Source: an uncultured Sphingobacteriales bacterium
Lineage (GTDB): Bacteria > Bacteroidota > Bacteroidia > Chitinophagales > Chitinophagaceae
NCBI GenBank assembly: GCA_937991535.1
Contig: CALKHN010000011.1
Span: 1-48,107 of the forward strand
Reading direction: 5' to 3'
DNA length: 48,107 nucleotides
The notes below the pieces were generated by a model, which saw only the letters and a program-made list of their open reading frames with translations, made no database searches and had not been told where the DNA came from. Made by a program: the position numbers and the translations under genes. This document shows positions 16,666 to 24,514 of this stretch, piece by piece. Every line of letters begins with the position of its first letter. Positions within the stretch are counted from its first letter, which is position 1.

Positions 16666-17340
16666 ATGAAAACTTTATTAATCATCACCAGTATTATCCT
16701 TTTATCCTTCCAGATAGACCGCTTGCTGGTAACCAATTTATCGGATGCCAGCGAAGAAATACCATCATTAACGAATGTTTTTTCCATTCATGAAAGTTTG
16801 GCGAGTATAAAAGTCGCAAACAGCAATGTAAAAGCGCTTGTTAGGGTAGATGAAATCAATCCCGGCGCCTTAACTTTAAAATCCGCACCCGGGCGGATAG
16901 AAAAAAGCAGACCTGCAAAAGTAAAAGCCGGCATGAACCGTTTTGACCGGATAAATACCAAAAACAGCCTTTCTCATCATAATTTAAAGCAATCCGGCAA
17001 ATATCTTGAACTAAGCACACTGCTGTTTGATTTTGATCAATATGAGAAAATAGAAACAGAAGAATTTAATACTATTCTTCAGTTTGCAGACATGCTGATC
17101 TTTGATGAATCATTAAAAATAAGCATTGCAGGCTTTACAGATAATACTGGTAATGCGGAATACAATAAAAAACTTTCTCTTTTACGTGCCGAAAATATAA
17201 AGGATTATATGCTGGATCTGGGCGTAAATGAAAGCCGGATCATCATTTCAGCAAATGGTATATCGTATCCGGCGGCAAGCAACAAAACAGATGAAGGAAG
17301 AACGGCAAACCGGAGAGTGGAAATGTTGCTTATACCATAA
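16666..17340 (+). CDS. OmpA-family peptidoglycan-associated protein
   Basis: 224 residues. An N-terminal hydrophobic segment (LLIITSIILLSF) is a signal peptide or anchor. The middle (about 20-110) is low in recognisable features. The C-terminal OmpA domain (about 112-224) contains LLFDFDQYEKIETEEF, the peptidoglycan-binding IAGFTDNTGNAEYNKKLSLLRAENIKDYM and GRTANRRVEMLL. The protein probably tethers the envelope to murein. It is the last + gene before a block of minus-strand genes. Confidence 0.85.
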   Translation: MKTLLIITSIILLSFQIDRLLVTNLSDASEEIPSLTNVFSIHESLASIKVANSNVKALVRVDEINPGALTLKSAPGRIEKSRPAKVKAGMNRFDRINTKNSLSHHNLKQSGKYLELSTLLFDFDQYEKIETEEFNTILQFADMLIFDESLKISIAGFTDNTGNAEYNKKLSLLRAENIKDYMLDLGVNESRIIISANGISYPAASNKTDEGRTANRRVEMLLIP

Positions 17341-17408
17341 TATGTACCGGGTGCTTCCCCCCTGCTGCAATCAATGGGGTATGCCATTTTATAAAATAGT
17401 TGTTGCGT

Positions 17409-17453
17409 AAAAAAATCCTGCAAACAAAGTAGTGAATTACTTTATTTACAGGA
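17409..17453 (-). terminator. Terminator of queA
   Basis: Read on the minus strand, a 16-bp stem (17453-17438 with 17431-17416, two U-G pairs) with a 6-nt loop is followed by seven T residues. On the + strand the same arms have two C-A mismatches and no T-tract, so the signal belongs to queA. Confidence 0.88.
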
Positions 17454-17474
17454 TCCAGTGCAGTAAGGGTCCTT

Positions 17475-18524
17475 TTAAATGATCAGCATGGCATCGCCAT
17501 AGCTGAAAAAGCGATATTTATCTTTTATAGCCTTTTTATATGCTTCCATGGCAAGATCATATCCGGCAAAAGCGCAAGCCATAATTAAAAGACTTGTTTT
17601 AGGAAGATGAAAATTAGTAATGAGTGAATCAGCTATAGAAAAATTATATGGCGGATGAATAAAAGTATTCGTCCATCCTTCAGAAGGTTTCAGTAGTTTT
17701 TCGGCAGTAAATGACGATTCCAGTGCCCTCATGGTAGTAGTTCCAATAGAACAAATTCTTTTCCCCTCCAGCCTCGCTTTATTTACAATACTACAGGCTT
17801 TTTCTTCTATCCTGTAATATTCCGCATCCATTTTATGCTTACTGAGGTCTTCTACTTCAATAGGCCGAAAAGTACCCAGCCCGGTGTGCAGTGTTATTTC
17901 GGCAAAACGAATACCCTTAATTTCAAGACGTTTAATTAGTTCAATGCTAAAGTGCAATCCAGCAGTTGGCGCTGCAACTGCGCCTTCGTGCTTGGCATAC
18001 ACTGTTTGGTAGCGTTCCCGGTCTTCCTCATCGGGCTTGCGCTTAATATATTTTGGCAGGGGCGTTTCACCCAGAGTATTTAAAACCTGCTTGAACTCTT
18101 CATTACTTCCGTCAAAAAGAAACCGGATTGTACGTCCCCGGGATGTGGTATTATCAATCACTTCAGCAACAAGGTCTTCTGCTTCCCCGAAATACAGTTT
18201 ATTTCCAACCCTTATTTTACGTGCAGGATCAACAATAACATCCCACAATTTATTCTGATGGTTTAGTTCCCGAAGCAGGAATACTTCAATTTTAGCACCC
18301 GTTTTTTCTTTACGTCCGTACATGCGGGCCGGAAATACCTTGGTATTGTTTACAACAAAAACATCCTTATCGTCAAAATAATCAAGTACATCGCGAAAAT
18401 GTTTGTTTTCAATTTGGCCAGTAGCGCGATGCACTACCATCATACGGGCGTCTTCTCTTTTTTTGGCAGGATGCTGGGCGATAAGATTAAGCGGGAGGTC
18501 AAAACGGAATTGTGATAATTTCAT
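17475..18524 (-). CDS. queA: tRNA preQ1(34) S-adenosylmethionine ribosyltransferase-isomerase
   Basis: Transfers and isomerises the ribosyl group of SAM onto preQ1 at tRNA wobble position 34, giving epoxyqueuosine. 349 residues, full length: FRFDLPLNLIAQHPAKKREDARMMVV, VVNNTKVFPARMYGRK, VAAPTAGLHFS, ITLHTGLGTFRPI, CSIGTTTMRALES, and TNFHLPKTSLLIMACAFAGYD. A roughly 120-nt leader separates the ATG from a perfect TACCTTTG box and can fold into a three-way junction. Confidence 0.95.
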   Translation of the reverse strand: MKLSQFRFDLPLNLIAQHPAKKREDARMMVVHRATGQIENKHFRDVLDYFDDKDVFVVNNTKVFPARMYGRKEKTGAKIEVFLLRELNHQNKLWDVIVDPARKIRVGNKLYFGEAEDLVAEVIDNTTSRGRTIRFLFDGSNEEFKQVLNTLGETPLPKYIKRKPDEEDRERYQTVYAKHEGAVAAPTAGLHFSIELIKRLEIKGIRFAEITLHTGLGTFRPIEVEDLSKHKMDAEYYRIEEKACSIVNKARLEGKRICSIGTTTMRALESSFTAEKLLKPSEGWTNTFIHPPYNFSIADSLITNFHLPKTSLLIMACAFAGYDLAMEAYKKAIKDKYRFFSYGDAMLII

Positions 18525-18550
18525 CTGAATGTTTATTATTTTGTGCAGTC

Positions 18551-18629
18551 ACATGAAACTTACCCTTATCAACGCGGCGAGGTAACTTTGTTTGTCCTAA
18601 ACCTGATCTTACGGTACCAGGTTTCATGT
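18551..18629 (-). ncRNA. Structured queA leader RNA, candidate riboswitch
   Basis: On the minus strand three nested helices are possible. P1 is ACATGAAAC (18629-18621) with GTTTCATGT (18559-18551), 9 bp and perfect. P2 is CCTG/CAGG directly inside P1 with a 12-nt loop. P3 is TTACC/GGTAA with a 16-nt loop containing CGCCGCG. The junction strand is purine-rich. It begins about 17 nt after the predicted transcription start and ends 26 nt before the queA ATG. It matches none of the preQ1 or SAM riboswitch consensus sequences I know. Confidence 0.5.
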
Positions 18630-18652
18630 AAATAGCTTTATTTAACAGCGTG

Positions 18653-18660
18653 CAAAGGTA
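18653..18660 (-). promoter_or_regulatory. -7 box for queA
   Basis: CAAAGGTA on + is TACCTTTG on the minus strand, a perfect TAnnTTTG box 129 bases upstream of the queA start codon. Confidence 0.7.
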
Positions 18661-18762
18661 AGGAAATAATTATTTCAATAATGAAATCTTCAAAAATCGG
18701 AATAAAAATACAATATCAATGCGGGAAGAGCCCCGAAGCCCTGGTGAATATGAAAAAATAAT

Positions 18763-20511
18763 TTAGCCGGGTAATATTCCCTGGGGTATGGCTGCTATTA
18801 ATTGTTTTGTATATGCACTTTGGGGTGTATTGTATATATCCTCAGCAGTGCCTGCTTCTTCTATTTTTCCTTTATACATTACCAGGATGCGGTCGCTGAC
18901 ATACCGGACCACGGAAAGATCATGTGAAATAAAAAGCGCGGCGAAACGAAATTCCCTTTTCAAATCATTAAGTAAATTAAGTACCTGTGCCTGCACGCTT
19001 ACGTCGAGGGCAGAAACAGATTCATCGCATACAATAAATGATGGATTTAAAGCCAAAGCCCGCGCAATACCTATACGTTGCCGTTGCCCCCCGCTAAATT
19101 CGTGCGGATAGCGGTTGTAATGATCAGCGCTTAAGTTTACCTTTTCTAAAATATTGATTATCATATCTTTTCTATTTTTGGGGCTGCTTCCTACCCCATG
19201 TATACTCATCCCTTCCTTTATGGCGTTACCTACAGAAAGGCGGGGGTTCAGGGAGGAATACGGATCCTGGAAGATGATCTGGAAATCTTTGCGAACATGC
19301 CGCAATTGCGCGGGAGAAAGATCCAGCAAGTTTTGCTTATGAAAATAAACTGTTCCTGAAGTAGGATCAATCAGCCGGAGCAAACTTCTTCCTAATGTTG
19401 TTTTGCCGCAACCCGATTCTCCCACCAGCCCTACCGTTTCCCCTTCATAGATATCAAAACTCACATCATTCACAGCTTTTATATAACGCTTATGTGTACC
19501 CCTCACTCTTCTGTCTGCCGGAAACCATATATTCAGATTTTTTACTTTTACCAGTGGCGGTACATGCTCACGGGTTTCCTGGTTTACCTGAATACTTATG
19601 TGCTCCGGTTTTTTATTATCTCTGGGCATCGCTGCCTTCCTCACTATACTCCCGTCTTCATTCATTTCCATAAAATCGCCTACTACAGGCAGCCGCTCTC
19701 CTTTTGCATGAAGCCCGGGACGGCACTCCAACAAAGCTTTGGTATAGGGGTGGCGGGGATCAGTAAACAACTCATGTATTGTATTTTGTTCAACGATCTT
19801 TCCTTTAAACATCACTATAGCGCGGTCTGCTATTTCGGCTACCAGGCCCAGATCATGACTGATAAAAATTACACCGATACCCTTTTCAACCTGCAATTCT
19901 TTTATTAAACGAAGAATACTTTGCTGTACGGTTACGTCTAATGCAGTGGTAGGTTCATCGGCAATCAGCAATGAAGGTTCACAGCTCATGGCCATGGCAA
20001 TCATAACCCTTTGCTTTTGGCCGCCACTTATTTCATGCGGGAAACGTTTGAATAGAGCAATAGGATCAGGCAGTTGAACTTTTTCGAATAATTCAATTGC
20101 TTTTTGTTTAGCGCTTTTGTAATTGATATGCTGATGTAATAATATGGCTTCTGTAACCTGATTTCCGCAGGTATACAAAGGATTAAGTGACGTCATGGGC
20201 TCCTGAAAAACCATGGCAATTTTATTACCCCGCACATATTGCATTTCTTTTTCAGACAGGCTTAAAAGATCAACACCTGTTTCGCCTTGTGCAGAAAATA
20301 TAATTTTACCGCTTGAATACCGGGCGGGGGGTACAGGCAGCAATTGAAGTACAGCAAGCGAAGTAATTGATTTTCCGGAACCAGATTCTCCCACTATAGC
20401 TACCGTTTCGCCACGATTTACAGAGAAAGATATATTGTGCAGGGCAGGTACAGATTTTCCTTCCTGACTGAAACTGATATTAAGGTTTTGTATGGATAAA
20501 AGAGGAACCAT
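18763..20511 (-). CDS. ABC transporter ATP-binding protein with two ATPase domains (peptide/nickel type)
   Basis: 582 residues with two complete nucleotide-binding domains, a DppD-DppF fusion as in YejF or GsiA. Domain 1: Walker A GESGSGKS (about 37-44), signature SGGQKQR, Walker B LLIADEPTTALD. Domain 2 (from about 330): Walker A GESGCGKTT, signature SGGQRQR, Walker B FIVCDESVSALD. The C-terminal oligopeptide-transporter extension (RHPYTKALL) follows domain 1, with a similar SAYTKQLIAAIPQG after domain 2. No permease or binding-protein genes are adjacent, so the partners are encoded elsewhere. It follows the AMP nucleosidase gene by 7 bases and is probably co-transcribed with it. Confidence 0.92.
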   Translation of the reverse strand: MVPLLSIQNLNISFSQEGKSVPALHNISFSVNRGETVAIVGESGSGKSITSLAVLQLLPVPPARYSSGKIIFSAQGETGVDLLSLSEKEMQYVRGNKIAMVFQEPMTSLNPLYTCGNQVTEAILLHQHINYKSAKQKAIELFEKVQLPDPIALFKRFPHEISGGQKQRVMIAMAMSCEPSLLIADEPTTALDVTVQQSILRLIKELQVEKGIGVIFISHDLGLVAEIADRAIVMFKGKIVEQNTIHELFTDPRHPYTKALLECRPGLHAKGERLPVVGDFMEMNEDGSIVRKAAMPRDNKKPEHISIQVNQETREHVPPLVKVKNLNIWFPADRRVRGTHKRYIKAVNDVSFDIYEGETVGLVGESGCGKTTLGRSLLRLIDPTSGTVYFHKQNLLDLSPAQLRHVRKDFQIIFQDPYSSLNPRLSVGNAIKEGMSIHGVGSSPKNRKDMIINILEKVNLSADHYNRYPHEFSGGQRQRIGIARALALNPSFIVCDESVSALDVSVQAQVLNLLNDLKREFRFAALFISHDLSVVRYVSDRILVMYKGKIEEAGTAEDIYNTPQSAYTKQLIAAIPQGILPG

Positions 20512-20518
20512 GCGAAAA

Positions 20519-21289
20519 TTAAAATCTCAAATGTCTTACTGTTAACCCATCATTGATAAGTTGCTTTAAAGAATCAATGCCGATCTTTATATGTGTTGCA
20601 ACAAATTCTTCGGTCACTTTTTTATCACTCCCTTCCGTTTTAACGCCTTCCGGTACCATGGGCTGATCACTTACCAGTAAAAGTGCTCCCGTGGGAATTT
20701 TATTGTAAAACCCTACAGAGAAAATGGTGGCCGTTTCCATATCAATGGCGTACGCTCTTATTTGCTGAAGATAGTTTTTAAACGCTTCATCGTGTTCCCA
20801 AACACGCCGGTTTGTAGTGTATACGGTTCCGGTCCAGTAATCTACATCGTAATCTCTTATAGTGGTTGAAATGGCTTTTTGAAGCGCAAAAGAGGGTAAG
20901 GCGGGAACCTCTGCAGGAAAATAATCGTTAGATGTACCTTCGCCGCGTATGGCAGCTATCGGCAGTATCAGATCGCCCAGTTTGTTTCTTTTTTTCAGCC
21001 CACCGCATTTTCCTAAAAACAGTACCGCTTTGGGTTCAATTGCTGTAAGTAAATCCATAACGGTTGCAGCGCCGGGGCTGCCCATTCCAAAGTCTATGAT
21101 GGTAATGCCCTCGGCAGTAGCACATTGCATGGGCCTGTCTTTGCCAATTACTTCAACATTGTTCCAACTGGCAAAAGTGCCGACATAGCTGCTGAAATTT
21201 GTTAGTAATATGTATTTACCAAAATGCTCAAGTTTTTCACCAGTATACCGGGGCAGCCAGTTTTTAACAATATCTTCTTTGGTGTGCAT
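20519..21289 (-). CDS. amn: AMP nucleosidase (short form)
   Basis: Hydrolyses AMP to adenine and ribose 5-phosphate. 256 residues, corresponding to the catalytic phosphorylase-superfamily domain without the N-terminal regulatory region of the E. coli enzyme. Conserved: IIDFGMGSPGAATVMDLL, VLFLGKCGGLK, AIRGEGTSNDYFP, and the purine/ribose site AIDMETATIFSVGFYN with LLLVSDQPM. It could be another nucleoside phosphorylase, but the GEGTSNDY motif is typical of Bacteroidota AMP nucleosidases. First gene of a two-gene operon with the ABC ATPase. Confidence 0.85.
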   Translation of the reverse strand: MHTKEDIVKNWLPRYTGEKLEHFGKYILLTNFSSYVGTFASWNNVEVIGKDRPMQCATAEGITIIDFGMGSPGAATVMDLLTAIEPKAVLFLGKCGGLKKRNKLGDLILPIAAIRGEGTSNDYFPAEVPALPSFALQKAISTTIRDYDVDYWTGTVYTTNRRVWEHDEAFKNYLQQIRAYAIDMETATIFSVGFYNKIPTGALLLVSDQPMVPEGVKTEGSDKKVTEEFVATHIKIGIDSLKQLINDGLTVRHLRF

Positions 21290-21329
21290 ACTTCTTTAAT
21301 TGGCTAAATTAGCAAATTCATTATTAAGT

Positions 21330-21773
21330 ATGATTAAAATAGAATACCCTGCATACCGGTATAAAATCAAAACGGAAAACGACCGGGAATATATTTTTGA
21401 CGCTGTACGCAAACAATGGGTAGTGCTTACTCCTGAAGAATGGGTAAGGCAAAATTTCCTGCAATATCTACTACAGGTAAAAAAATTCCCGGGCGCATTA
21501 ATTGCGGTGGAAAAAGAAATTCGCCTGGGCGAACTCACCAAACGTTGTGATATTGTTATTTATGACAGGAATGCAAGGCCGCTGCTGATGACTGAATGTA
21601 AAGCAATGGAAATAGAAATTAATGCCCGTACGGCAGACCAGATTTTACGCTATAATATTTCATTGCCAGTTCGATACCTGGCTATTACCAACGGATCTTA
21701 TTGCTTTGCATTTGAGAGAACAGGGAAAGATTTTCAACCTTTGATGGAAATACCGGAATGGAAGGATGATTGA
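21330..21773 (+). CDS. HsdR_N-like (type I restriction N-terminal) nuclease-fold protein
   Basis: 147 residues from ATG 21330; an upstream TTG at 21300 would add ten weakly hydrophobic residues. The protein is a single PF13588-like domain: VLTPEEWVRQNFLQYLL, then VEKEIRLGELTKRCDIVIYDRNARPLLMTECKA, where D..ExK (CDIVIYD, TECKA) is a PD-(D/E)XK catalytic core, then QILRYN and ITNG. No helicase or methylase neighbour exists, so this is a solitary nuclease-fold protein, widespread in Bacteroidota and of unknown role. It converges on the sigma-54 activator gene, with 7 bases between stops. Confidence 0.8.
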   Translation: MIKIEYPAYRYKIKTENDREYIFDAVRKQWVVLTPEEWVRQNFLQYLLQVKKFPGALIAVEKEIRLGELTKRCDIVIYDRNARPLLMTECKAMEIEINARTADQILRYNISLPVRYLAITNGSYCFAFERTGKDFQPLMEIPEWKDD

Positions 21774-21780
21774 TGAGAAG

Positions 21781-23199
21781 CTATTCTTCCACGGTTTTAG
21801 GGCTTTCGTGGTCCTTAATCTTATTGTATAAGGTTTTACGGTCAATTTTAAGAATTTCGGCAGCTTTTGTTTTATTGTAATTGACCTGTTTCAATACTTT
21901 CAATATTGTGTCATACTCGGCCTGCGATGCAGCACCTTTCAGATCAGGATTTTTAGAAGAGGAAATGTTATGATAAACCGGTTCTCTTACGGCTACAACC
22001 GGTGATGCCGGTTGTATGATTTCATTGGGCAATACAGATGCATTGATACGGGGTGTACTCGTCAATAAAGCCGCGCGGCGAATTACATTTCTAAATTCAC
22101 GCAGGTTACCCGGCCATGAATAATGTATAAATAACTGTAAAACTTCGTCTTCAAATCCCTCAATGTCCTTATCCAGCTCATTACAGGCTTTTTTCAAAAA
22201 ATAGTCTGCAAATAACAGGATATCTTCTTTGCGATCCCTGAGTGCCGGTATGTGAATAGAAAACTCATTAAAACGATGAAACAGGTCTTCCCTGAATTTC
22301 CCTTTGCGGTATCCTTCCTGCAAATTTTCGTTAGACGCTACGATTATCCTGATATCCAGGTTCATTTCTTTTGTACCTCCTACCCTTTTAAACTTGCGCT
22401 CTTGTATTACACGCAGCAGGGCAGCCTGCACGTCAATGGGAAGATTACCCACTTCATCTAAGAAAATGGTACCTCCGTTGGCCATTTCAAAATGTCCTTC
22501 TTTATCGTTTATTGCTCCCGTAAATGCCCCTTTCATATGTCCAAATAATTCGCTGCCCGACAGTTCTTTTGATAAAGTACCGCAGTCCAGTGCTATAAAA
22601 GGTTTGTTGGCCCTGTCGCTGTATTGATGGATTGTTTTTCCTATTACCTCCTTTCCGGTTCCGCTTTCGCCATATAATATAACACTATAAGGTGTGGGCG
22701 CTACCAGTTTAATTTGCTTATACAAATCTTTTGTAGCAGGATCCTTACCTACCAGGTATTCGTCATCCTGCAATATCGGTTTTCCCTTTTGTTTGTTTGC
22801 ACTGATATTTGAAGAAGCAACAGAGGAACCGGTATTAGAGACATGTGCCTGCGATTTTCTTATAACACTTAGTACTTCATCGGGAATAAGCGGTTTGGCA
22901 ATATAATCAAACGCCCCTTGTTTAATTATATCCACTGCCGTTTTAATATCAGAATAACCGGTAATGATAATAACAGTTGTAGAAGGTTTAAGAGTTTTGA
23001 CTTCTTTTAATACATCATTCCCTTCTTTGTCACCCAATCTAAAATCACACAATACTATGTCAAAATGCTGCTCCTTAAATTTAGATATCCCCGAATTTCC
23101 GGTAAAAGCTGTTTCGGTTTCAAATCCTTTACGCTGCAAAAATCTGCTAAGTAATGCACACATATCCATATCGTCATCCACTATCAATATTCTATTCAT
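21781..23199 (-). CDS. Sigma-54-dependent response regulator (NtrC/AtoC type)
   Basis: 472 residues. The receiver domain 1-115 has acidic pocket D8-D10 and phospho-acceptor D52 (LCDFRLGD). The AAA+ domain, about 148-390, has Walker A GESGTGKE, the sigma-54 contact loop GAFTGA (224-229), Walker B GGTIFLDEV and arginine-finger region FREDLFHRFNEF. A C-terminal Fis-type HTH (about 428-465) has TKAAEILKIDRKTLYNKI. The activator hydrolyses ATP to open sigma-54 promoters. A near-consensus -24/-12 promoter with an upstream inverted repeat lies about 440 bases from its start codon, in front of a stand-alone receiver. The CHASE3-like kinase nearby is the probable partner. Confidence 0.95.
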   Translation of the reverse strand: MNRILIVDDDMDMCALLSRFLQRKGFETETAFTGNSGISKFKEQHFDIVLCDFRLGDKEGNDVLKEVKTLKPSTTVIIITGYSDIKTAVDIIKQGAFDYIAKPLIPDEVLSVIRKSQAHVSNTGSSVASSNISANKQKGKPILQDDEYLVGKDPATKDLYKQIKLVAPTPYSVILYGESGTGKEVIGKTIHQYSDRANKPFIALDCGTLSKELSGSELFGHMKGAFTGAINDKEGHFEMANGGTIFLDEVGNLPIDVQAALLRVIQERKFKRVGGTKEMNLDIRIIVASNENLQEGYRKGKFREDLFHRFNEFSIHIPALRDRKEDILLFADYFLKKACNELDKDIEGFEDEVLQLFIHYSWPGNLREFRNVIRRAALLTSTPRINASVLPNEIIQPASPVVAVREPVYHNISSSKNPDLKGAASQAEYDTILKVLKQVNYNKTKAAEILKIDRKTLYNKIKDHESPKTVEE

Positions 23200-23587
23200 A
23201 TCAGAATCAATTTATACGATGTCTAAGTTAGTCTAAAACATTCAAATATCCAGTTTCCATAATAGCTAATATTAACTTCGGGATTTAAATCCCATCTTTT
23301 TAAGGACTTTTAGTTATAAGCCACCGCTAAATGCAGTGGCTTATTTTATTCATCCCTTCCGTAAGTCTTTTTAAAAATATTTTTTACGAAATTTCAGTAT
23401 TCAGCTTATGAAATTTTTCAGCCTCCTGCAAAATAAAAAACCCTGCCAATGGATAAAATGCCCATGTCACAAAAGGTGGTTTTTATTCAATCATAATTTC
23501 CTGGTGAGTAAAATCATCGTATTGGGGAAATTTATGCCCAGTTTAGCAACGAAGTTAAAATTATTTCATGATTGATATTTAAATCAT
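23200..23587. other. Gene-free regulatory stretch beside the activator gene
   Basis: No coding frame supported. It holds a perfect 14-bp palindrome GGGATTTAAATCCC at 23280-23293, a near -7 box (GATATTTG on the minus strand, about 23246-23253) for the activator gene, and a stem-loop at 23318-23342 (AAGCCAC/GTGGCTT plus an inner GC pair) followed by a weak T-rich run on the + side. Confidence 0.5.
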
Positions 23588-23615
23588 TCGTAAAACAAGT
23601 ATTGCGGTTTTACGA
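23588..23615. promoter_or_regulatory. Inverted repeat, candidate enhancer site for the NtrC-type activator
   Basis: TCGTAAAAC (23588-23596), ten bases, then GTTTTACGA (23607-23615): a perfect 9-bp dyad centred about 65 bases before the predicted sigma-54 transcription start. This is where a Fis-type HTH dimer would bind. Confidence 0.6.
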
Positions 23616-23640
23616 TGAAAAAAATCTTTGTAGTATAATA

Positions 23641-23656
23641 TGGCAGGTAAGTTGCA
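23641..23656 (+). promoter_or_regulatory. Sigma-54 (-24/-12) promoter
   Basis: TGGCAGGTAAGTTGCA matches the consensus TGGCACGNNNNTTGCW at all defined positions but one, with exact GG-to-GC spacing. Transcription would begin near 23668, about 60 bases before the receiver gene ATG. Confidence 0.8.
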
Positions 23657-23726
23657 ATGAAAAACGTGATTTGTTTTTTAACCTGATGGTTTAACCTACT
23701 TGAAAATATGTTTAGTGCCCATTAAT

Positions 23727-24080
23727 ATGAAAGTTTTGATTATTGATGACGAATTGGATATATGTTATTTGCTAAGCGGTATATTAAAACAGCAACATTT
23801 CAGTACCCGTTATGTAACTTCGTTATCCGATGCCGAAATCGCCTTAAAAAGTGACCCCCCATCCATCATTTTCCTTGATAACCACTTACCTGATGGATTG
23901 GGAATTGATTTTATACAGTTTATAAAATCACGTTATCCTGTTAGTAAAATAATAATGATAACAGCGCATGATAGTCCGGCCGATCATAAAAAAGCATACG
24001 CCGAAGGGGCAGATGTTTTTATTCCCAAACCTTTTACAAAAGAAAAAATTTGCTCGGCAATCAATCAGATAACAGCATAA
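23727..24080 (+). CDS. Stand-alone response regulator receiver domain
   Basis: 117 residues from ATG 23727 (MKVLIIDDELDICYLL); a TTG nine codons earlier is less likely. A single CheY-like receiver: D7-D8-E9 pocket, phospho-acceptor D51 (FLDNHLPDG), T/K switch residues in ITAHDSPADH and IPKPF. No output domain. It lies directly downstream of the sigma-54 promoter and probably tunes the adjacent kinase/activator pair as a phosphate sink or connector. Confidence 0.9.
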   Translation: MKVLIIDDELDICYLLSGILKQQHFSTRYVTSLSDAEIALKSDPPSIIFLDNHLPDGLGIDFIQFIKSRYPVSKIIMITAHDSPADHKKAYAEGADVFIPKPFTKEKICSAINQITA

Positions 24081-24241
24081 TTGGATTTATTTACTCACTG
24101 TGTAGAAACTATTTCACGTTCATTCCTTAAAAAATTATCCCCGTCACGACCAAATCCTTATCCCATAGGTATTTTAGCAATTGTATATTTTGGCAATGTT
24201 TTTTAATATGATATAGAATTCATCATCTTAAATTATTTAGT

Positions 24242-24394
24242 ATGGGAAATTTATTATACCTGATAGCGGTAATTTTAGTTATAGTATGGGCTATCGGCTT
24301 TTTAGGTTATCATGCCTCCGGGTTAATACACATTTTACTGGTAATTGCCGTAATAGTTGTTTTATTAAGAATAATTAAAGGCGCAGCCAATTAG
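24242..24394 (+). CDS. lmo0937-family small membrane protein (50 aa)
   Basis: A short ATG frame starting MGNLLYLIAVILVIVWAIGF and ending RIIKGAAN forms two transmembrane helices joined by a GYHASGLIH turn. This is the lmo0937/DUF5670 pattern, a family of tiny membrane proteins associated with stress in many bacteria. It lies 161 bases after the receiver gene and before the mini CsbD-like peptide, within the sigma-54 island. Confidence 0.85.
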   Translation: MGNLLYLIAVILVIVWAIGFLGYHASGLIHILLVIAVIVVLLRIIKGAAN

Positions 24395-24445
24395 TTTTTG
24401 TTACCGTAAATGGGAAAGCACATTATTTTTTATCATCAAAAAATT

Positions 24446-24514
24446 ATGGAAAGTTGGAAATTAAAGCTAAAAGGCAATTGGAATGAAGTAAAAGGTAAGA
24501 TCAAACAACAATAG
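24446..24514 (+). CDS. Miniature CsbD-like stress peptide (22 aa)
   Basis: An ATG frame encodes MESWKLKLKGNWNEVKGKIKQQ-type sequence (22 residues). LKGNWNEVKGKIKQ matches the first helix of CsbD-family general stress proteins, which normally run to about 60 residues. The frame stops at TAG 24512-24514, one base before the convergent kinase stop. It is either a real mini-protein or a CsbD gene truncated by the neighbouring gene. Confidence 0.5.
   Translation: MESWKLKLKGNWNEVKGKIKQQ

Noticed and set aside
18551..18629. tRNA-like fold in the queA leader
   Set aside because: Only three helices, no anticodon arm or T-loop consensus. Treated as leader RNA instead.
24190..24215. Sigma-54 promoter (TTTTGGCAATG...) before the lmo0937 gene
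   Set aside because: The -24 TGGCA is present but the -12 TTGC is absent at the required spacing.
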